Assembly (NCBI GenBank): GCA_022385755.1
Contig: MU278353.1
Span: 643,000 to 706,999 of the forward strand
Source of the DNA: Trametopsis cervina
Lineage: Eukaryota > Basidiomycota > Agaricomycetes > Polyporales > Irpicaceae
Direction of reading: 5' to 3'
Length of the DNA: 64,000 nt
Made by a program: the position numbers and the translations under genes
Part shown: piece after piece, positions 57,924 to 64,000 of the stretch
Layout of the letters: each line of letters starts with the position of its first letter
Position numbering within the stretch: position 1 is the stretch's first letter
Notes under the pieces: model-generated
What the model was told of the DNA's origin: nothing
The model's input: the letters and a program-made list of their open reading frames with translations, nothing else
Database searches by the model: none

Positions 57924-59119
57924 ATGGCAGACAACAACCTCATCATCTGCTTCGGACCGACGGAGGATACGTTCCTCATGTGCTACGGCCGCCTCTGCGC
58001 GCACAAGAACGCACCCGCGATGCTCGTGAATATGTTAATGGAGGACGAGGACTGCAACCCCATGCGCCTTGGCTGGATCTCGTGAGTTACCATCCATCCC
58101 CTGCCTCCGCCTCTCTTCCCACCTGACATCCCTTCTGCTCCTCAGCATGCAGCCCGACTTCTCAACCGGCGTCTTCATGAGCTGGGTGACTGGTCAAGTC
58201 GGGTGGTCTGACGGCCTCGCACTCGAGCTCGCAGGGTACGTCAACCCGCCCGACGTGGCCAACGCGGTCTCGTACCTCACCTTCGCCGACACTGACGCAG
58301 GCTACTTCGTGCGCTTCCGCCCTGGCGGCGGGCCTGACGGCCGTGCGTGGCTCCTCAATGTGCGCCCAGACTACCCGGACCAGATCTCGCGGCTCATGAG
58401 CGAGGTGCCCGACTTCACGGACGCGCTGCGGTATGTCCTGTTCGGGCACGGCGGCACGCACATATATGTCTTCCGGACGGGATTCGTCGCGCATTTTGAG
58501 GGTGCGGCGAAGGACCCGCAGCACCCGCTCAACCAGGTGCGTCTCGCCGTGGGCGACCTTACCCGTGCGCGTGAGACTGAGTTCGATATGGGTAGATCCT
58601 TACGGAGTTCTCAAAACCCGGCTGGACGCTGCAGGACGGCTCAACTCTGAGCGCACACGACGACCGGTGGTTCGCGCTCAAGTTCGCGCATCCAGACAGC
58701 CAGGAGGTCTTCATGCGTTTCCACCTCCCTGCATCGATGCACGAGCAGCTTATGGAGCTCGTGGACATGACCAACAAGCCTGACGAGTCGTTGGGTGCGT
58801 CGCAAATCGCCTTTTGTTGACGTACAGCTGTGTTGATATGATGAGAACGTAGTGATACAGAAGTATTATCAGGAACTGACGGCGGAGTACGAGAATAACG
58901 TACGTCTGATTATGATGCTTGACTTTGGTGCGTGGACTAGCTGACGCTGAAACAGGCTCTGCAACTGGCAACTGCTATACCCATCGTGCCCCAAGCCACG
59001 GAAGCCACTAATTTTGTGCGTGATCATGTTGTTCGATGTAATTCGGAAACATAAGGCTGACTGCTGTGTGCACATAGGCGTTTATGCAGCAAACTACAAC
59101 GACCCTCATGATGTGGTGA
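57924..59119 (+). CDS. unknown protein within the SDR cluster, 298 aa
   Basis: Exons 57924-58081, 58146-58536, 58596-58794, 58853-58899, 58956-59015 and 59078-59119 join in phase. It begins MADNNLIICFGPTEDTFLMC. The large second exon is rich in Gly, Pro, Asp and aromatic residues (WVTGQVGWSDGLALELAGY, FVRFRPGGGPDGRAW, YVLFGHGGTHIYVFRTG), suggesting a beta-rich fold with repeated strands, and the third has RWFALKFAHPDSQEVFMRFH. The C-terminus is Thr/Gln-rich. No signal peptide or catalytic motif was recognised. It lies between SDR1 and SDR2 on the opposite strand; whether it works with them is unknown. Confidence 0.78.
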
Positions 59120-59330
59120 CGACCGGAACCGCTACGTGCTGTGTATTTTCTGTCTGGTGTTTCTGTGTCTCGTCTGGAAGGGTCATGGGAGCAATGTACA
59201 ATCGAAGGTTGGCGTCAGCGTACGCATGCACCAGTCATCTGTCCGAGCATCATGGCAAACTTCCGCCGTGAATGGTGAAAGAGACAAATCATCATTTTGG
59301 CACTACGCTAAGAGATGCATAGCCAGTGCC

Positions 59331-60633
59331 TTAATTGTTGAAGTACTGTTCTGCAATCGCCCTCACCTCTGGTGCAACATCTGCCAGGACCGCGATGGTT
59401 TCGTTCTGCGATGTGCGAAAAGCAGGAATTAGCAAGTCAAATCCTGCCCCAGAATGCAAATGAGCCACGCACCCAAAGCTTCTCCTGGGCCTCGAATCCT
59501 TCTTTACTAACCACAAAGTCACCCGGCTCCTCGACCTTTGCTAGACTCACGTAGGCCTCACTCATTGCATAGTGTACATGGCGACCCTCCTTCCCGTCGG
59601 GCCCTAATCCAGCCCATATCAGCTGACGAGCTCCTTGCTCTGCCGTGCGTCCGATCAGCGCCTGAATAGCTCGTACACGGATCCGCTCCGACAGAAAGAC
59701 GCTGTGAGTGAGTTCTGTGCCGCACCACCCCGGATTGACACACGTTGGAACGACCGAGAAGGCGAGAGACTTAGAGAGATGTTGCGAGAGCGCGCGGGTG
59801 AAAAGAACAAGTAGAACTGTGTAAGTCTGGTTAATGTTAGGGCCCAATGTCTGCTAAGATGGCGACACATACGCTTCGTGTCCGCGTACCGACAAAGGGC
59901 AGTCAGTTCTGGCGTCCAATGCTCCTTGTTGTTGAGTTCATGAAGAATGTCATGGTAGACAAGATGCTCGTCAATCCGCCTCCAAATGTGCACTTCACTT
60001 GTCACGACAACGACGCGGGAGGACGAATTGTGCAATTTGGCGGCCTTATGGAGGTTGGGGATCAGAAGGAACGCAATCAGCGCAGTAGAGAGATAGTTGG
60101 TTTGCAAGCTGGTAAGGTAGAAATGGTTTAGCAATCGCAGCGTTGACAGATAACGAGGTGCATGCACGTACACTTCTTCCCATCCGTCCTCCGTCGCTTG
60201 ATACTCAGACTTGGCAACTGCCGCATTGAGGACAAGTACGTCAATCGGCTCGCCCTCGAGCCGTTTGGAAAACGCTTTGACTGAGAGAAAGCTGGCTAAG
60301 TCGACGATCTCTACGTCTGCCCGGAACCCAGTTTCTTTAGCTATCACTGCACAACAACACACATATCGTTATCACGATACGAGACATACGTGTACTTTGT
60401 TACCGTAGAAGAGTGGACATACATTCGGCAGCCAGCGAGGCCTTCTCCTCATTTCTGCATGCAAGAATAACACGCGACGGGCACATCCTTGAAAAATGTT
60501 TCGCTGCCTGAAGCCCGATACCAGCGTTGGCGCCAACGATGACGATAGACTTGCCACTGAGATCTACGGAGAGAACAGGTGGGACGCGGGAGTATTGGTT
60601 CCAGAGGATGTCGAAAGCACTGAGTTTGACCAT
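59331..60633 (-). CDS. short-chain dehydrogenase 2, 346 aa
   Basis: Exons 60633-60423, 60346-60172, 60108-59873, 59816-59473 and 59405-59331. VGANAGIG is the nucleotide-binding turn; DLASF follows strand 3; LNAAVA replaces NNAG; VVVTSEVH and YADTK hold the catalytic Ser, Tyr and Lys. [20 protein letters not shown] is shared almost word for word with SDR1 and SDR3. Its N-terminus (MVKLSAFDILWNQYSRVPPV) is close to that of SDR3, so these two are the most recent duplicates. The substrate is unknown. Confidence 0.92.
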
Positions 60634-61466
60634 GTTATCGAAAGTGCTTTGCGCAATAGGTTTGCGCTTGCAGGGTGGTAAAGCTCACGACGGCTCGCAC
60701 TCTCCGATAAATGTATTTAAAGGTGCAGCACACTAAATCTGTAACAGGCAGTCAGAACATGTCGATGACCGTTGATATGAGAAGGGTAATACCTGGTACC
60801 GCTCAAGCTATAAAATCAATAGGCCGAAGGGGTCGTGTGAAAGGCGACGGCTGCAGGCAGGATAAGGACTAATGAGGCCCACATGCTGAGCGCGATGGTC
60901 ACCTCTCATGAACTTTCGTTCTTTGTTCAGCCTATACGGTTCTGGTAATGGTATCATGTCACATGGAAAGCAACTCTACATCATCGGTGCGCTACGCAGG
61001 TCGTCAGCATGGAACTCCCGACTGTCGGGGACTGTTTAGAACTCACCTCTGTAGATACTCAAGCGTTCGCGCTCACGCTCACGCTCATGCGTCTTGACTT
61101 ATAGCTCTTCCACAGGATAAAATGACGTGTCCCCTCACGCAGTACTGAACGCCAAGACTTCCGAAGGCCCAACAAGTAGGGGACCGTGGGTTGTTGCATG
61201 ATGTGAATGGCTGCACCATGAAGAAACGGAATCGTGATCATAGAGGTATACGGGACAGTCACGTGACTGACAGTGACGCCTGGGACGTTACCAGAGCGGA
61301 GGCAGGTCGCATCTTACGCGAACACCACGTAGTGATCAGAGGAATGTTATATTCAACAATGGATATAGCATAGTTCAGCCACCAGGAAGAAAGGGAAAGA
61401 CCTCTTCGCATTAAGCAGACGGGGGCGAGGAAGCTCCTGGGAAGACCTGCACTGGATCTTAGGATC
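60634..61466. other. spacer between SDR2 and SDR3
   Basis: SDR2 promoter and SDR3 3' flank. Short frames only. CGCTCACGCTCACGCTCATGC, a hexamer repeat, lies at about 61069-61089. Confidence 0.45.
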
Positions 61467-62753
61467 TCACGCTCTGCCAAAGTATTGTTCAACGATTTCC
61501 CCCACCTCCGGCACGACCCCCTCCAAGACCTGGATTGTCTCCTTCTATAAACCCGTATCAAGGGACCGTATCGTAGCAAATAAGATTTATGAGGAACTTA
61601 CCCAAACTTTCTCCTGCGCTTCGTACCCTTCGCGAGAGATCGTAAAATCGCTCGGCTCCTCAACCTTCGCCAAACTTACGTACTGTCCACTCATTGCGTA
61701 CCTCACATGAGGACCGTCACGACCGTCTGGCCCTAATGCCGCCCATACGAGCTGGCGCGCGCCCTGTTCCGCTGTCCGTCCCATTATCGCCTGCATGACG
61801 TTCATTCGTGTCCTTTGAATAAAGGGAATAGGAATATTGCTGGTGAGTCCGGTGTTGCAAAGACCAGGATTCGCGCATGTGGGGACGACCGAGGAAGCGT
61901 AAGTGTTGGTGAGGTGTTGGGAGAAAGCGCGGGTAAAGAGTACGTTCAGGACTTCATCACAATAGCATAGGATATTTGAACATGTGATACAATCCAAATA
62001 GAAATATGTGACGTACGTTTGGTGTCGAAGTATCGGGTAGCCATTACTTCTGAGGTGCAGTATTCTTCGGTATTAAGCTGGGCGAGCACACCGTTCTGAA
62101 CGATTTGTTCATCAAATCTCCTCCAGTAGTGCACCTCGCTTGCAACAACAACGAGACGCGATGTAGAGGAATGCGTTTCTGCAGCCTTCAGGAGATTGGG
62201 CACCAGGAGGAAAGACAACAACGCAGTAGAGAGGTGGTTCACTTGTAGACTGATGGTTGAGTCGTGAGCTGCCAAAGCGATTAGATATTCTGTGTATGTG
62301 CGCACCCTTCCTCCCATCCGTCTCCTGTCGGTTGGTATAGGTACGTAACTACCGCGGCATTGAGAACGAGAATGTCAATCGGCTCGCCCTTCAGTCTTCT
62401 TGTGAACGTGACGACGGAGGCAAAGCTGCTCAAATCCAAAATCTCAACGTCGGGCCTGAAGGTTGTTTCTTTCGCGATGACTGAGGATCATTGGCTCATC
62501 AGCATAGTGACGAACAGACAGACGATGGATTGGGATACGTACGTTCCGCGGCCTCTTGCCCCTTCTTCTCATTCCTACAGCAGAGGATGAGACGAGCAGG
62601 CCTCATCCTCGCAAAATGCTTTGCGCATTCAAGCCCAATGCCTGCATTGGCACCAACGACGGTGACCGTCTTTCCCCGGACATCAGCGGTGAGCACTGGT
62701 GGGACACGGGTAAACTGGCTCCCAAGGAGGTCAGTGAAACTTAGCTTGCCCAT
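61467..62753 (-). CDS. short-chain dehydrogenase 3, 348 aa
   Basis: Exons 62753-62543, 62480-62306, 62249-62017, 61951-61602 and 61544-61467. It has VGANAGIG, DLSSF, LNAAVV, VVVASEVH and YFDTK, so the catalytic triad is intact. Exon 2 is 175 nt in all three paralogues and exon 1 is 211 nt in SDR2 and SDR3. It ends EQYFGRA. There is no signal peptide. The NADP- versus NAD-preference is not clear by eye; the Arg in CCRNEKKG after strand 2 suggests NADP. Confidence 0.92.
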
Positions 62754-63823
62754 GATAAGTATTAGGCAGGAGATTTGGGGTCAGCTAAAATGTTGTGTGA
62801 TTGTCCTCCTGTATGTTGGGGGCATATATAACTGGGGGGTTGTCCACAACAAATCAGTGTTTGTCACAGTAACTCGCGGCAAGGAGGGTACGTACGTATG
62901 CGGATGTAGGTGGCCGCGATTACATCTGGAGGAGCTACAACCAGTACCATAGACGATACGGGCTGGAATCTACGCGTCGACGGCACGTCTGGCAGATGTC
63001 AAAGCGCCTGTCACAGGCTTGTCGCCACTTGACCATTTGCGGTCTATTGATGATAGAAAATTCAGGGGGCTCGAAACACCTCAGAAGGGCTGTGCAGAAG
63101 GGCATAATGTACTCTGTACTCTCTTCGGTACCACTAACGGAACTGACATCACGTACATGGGGCTTTTCCCTATGAGCACATGCAGTAAGTCGGGTTGGAT
63201 CCAGTCCTCAGCTGGAGAGGCGGACCTCTCGAACTCGTTGTTCCGATAGCATAAGATATCGATTTCCTGAGCATAGTTGTCAGGAATGATTAGCTGGTCT
63301 TGCTTACACGTTGAGTCTCAAATTTCGTCGGCCAAGCACTTTTTGTTTCATTTGCATCTCCGTCTGTGAATTGGAATTTGCCTCAGGTATGTAACTCATC
63401 GCAATGAAGAAAGGTGACAGTGTGACCGCAGAGACAAAGTGAGTCTCGCATCGCATGCGATGCATCTTTGCTAACCATTGTCATTGCAGGGATAAAATAC
63501 AGACAGCTGTCCTGGCCTGTGAATGTGCTGTCTGCACTCATACTTGAAGAAGAGGGCAGCGACAATATTTCACATGGCGCGTTCGCAGCTGGTGTTCATC
63601 GCAGTCATTTCATTGACCTGAGCTACCAATATAGATATTGTCTTACCTACAACGCCTACAATGAGGCAAATAAGTCTGATGTCTATTTCTTCGATTGGAT
63701 TTTCATTTGGGTATGTCGTGGACGTGAAGGTGTGGTCGCAAAGTTCTTCCGAGCGGGCGTTGTATGTGTGATCCGCTTGACGTGGGCGCCTAAAGACCAA
63801 TCCCTCTGCCTCACACCACCATT
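62754..63823. other. spacer upstream of SDR3 and Slu7
   Basis: A divergent intergenic region of about 1.1 kb. TATATAAC at about 62825 (ATATATAA region) could be a TATA-like element for SDR3 on the minus strand. No gene was supported; a 137-codon plus-strand frame at 63468-63881 overlaps the Slu7 start in another frame and is probably chance. Confidence 0.4.
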
Positions 63824-64000
63824 ATGGCTTCCGCTACTGGTGTGTACTGTACTTCTTCTTAGTACGATAGCAAATGATTAACCTGTTCCAAAACAGGAAC
63901 TGGAAAGCTTTCTAGAGAGGAGTTCAGGAGACAGAAGGACTTGGATGCGGCGCGAAAAGCGGGTACTGCACCTGCGGCCCTTGACGAAGAGGGAAAGGCC
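63824..64000 (+). CDS. SLU7: pre-mRNA splicing factor Slu7, 5' end only
   Basis: Exon 1 is 63824-63839 (MASAT plus one base), then an intron, then exon 2 from 63897 running off the window. The joined frame reads GTGKLSREEFRRQKDLDAAR followed by KAGTAPAALDEEGKA, which matches the conserved N-terminus of Slu7. Slu7 acts in the second step of splicing to position the 3' splice site. The zinc knuckle and the rest lie outside the window. The tiny first exon is inferred from phase and the good ATG context. Confidence 0.88.

Noticed and set aside
63468..63881. 137-codon plus-strand frame before Slu7
   Set aside because: It runs through the Slu7 first exon and intron in a different frame and shows no homology.

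Overview
This is nuclear DNA of a filamentous fungus, almost certainly an agaricomycete basidiomycete. Nearly every gene is cut by several short introns (mostly about 45-75 nt) with GT-AG ends, pyrimidine-poor 3' ends and CTNA-type branch sites. Gene density is high between gene-poor gaps, and the families (half-tRNA-primed Ty1/copia element, secreted A1 proteases, NmrA/isoflavone-reductase-like oxidoreductases, Pcl-type cyclin, Zn2Cys6 regulator) fit that group. A closer placement (for example Polyporales) would be a guess. I rebuilt gene models by hand: about 98 introns in 22 cellular genes. In all but one case (the last intron of the Zn2Cys6 gene, where the choice is ambiguous) the exon phases close on an open frame.

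Layout. 0.9-2.6 kb: an unrecognised 500-residue helical protein. 2.9-3.8 kb: a secreted CREG-like protein. 4.1-7.5 kb: replicative DNA ligase I. 9.7-11.9 kb: a C2H2 zinc-finger regulator facing an NAA50 N-terminal acetyltransferase. 12-17.5 kb: gene-poor, with a decayed ~230 bp tandem repeat and a 463 bp TA-flanked MITE. 17.6-26.0 kb: a duplicated block of two NmrA/isoflavone-reductase-like genes, two aspartic proteases and a relic of a third protease. 26.5-29.9 kb: a small unknown protein and a Pcl/Pho85-type cyclin. 29.9-35.3 kb: gene-poor. 35.3-40.5 kb: a complete Ty1/copia retrotransposon with apparently identical 367 bp LTRs and an unbroken 1445-residue polyprotein, followed 31 bp later by a second MITE. 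41.4-42.6 kb: a Zn2Cys6 regulator. 42.6-46.8 kb: gene-poor. 46.8-55.5 kb: a tight housekeeping run of 2-methylcitrate dehydratase, SNAPC3/SNAP50, taspase-like threonine aspartase, TFIIH subunit Tfb4 and RNase H2 subunit B. 55.8-62.8 kb: three tandem short-chain dehydrogenases with an unknown 298-residue gene between the first two. 63.8 kb to the edge: the start of the splicing factor Slu7.

Functional themes. Several neighbours act on nucleic acids: ligase I and RNase H2B both carry PCNA-binding motifs, and SNAPC3, Tfb4 and Slu7 serve transcription and splicing. SNAPC3/taspase and Tfb4/RNase H2B are divergent pairs that probably share promoters. The 17.6-26 kb and 55.8-62.8 kb regions are accessory arrays grown by tandem duplication. 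The most unusual signals are four GC-AG introns concentrated in two genes, one of them a recent-looking intron gain flanked by a 9 bp repeat, and the apparently young copia element primed by half of the initiator methionine tRNA. I found no obviously new multi-gene system; the findings list what merits a second look.
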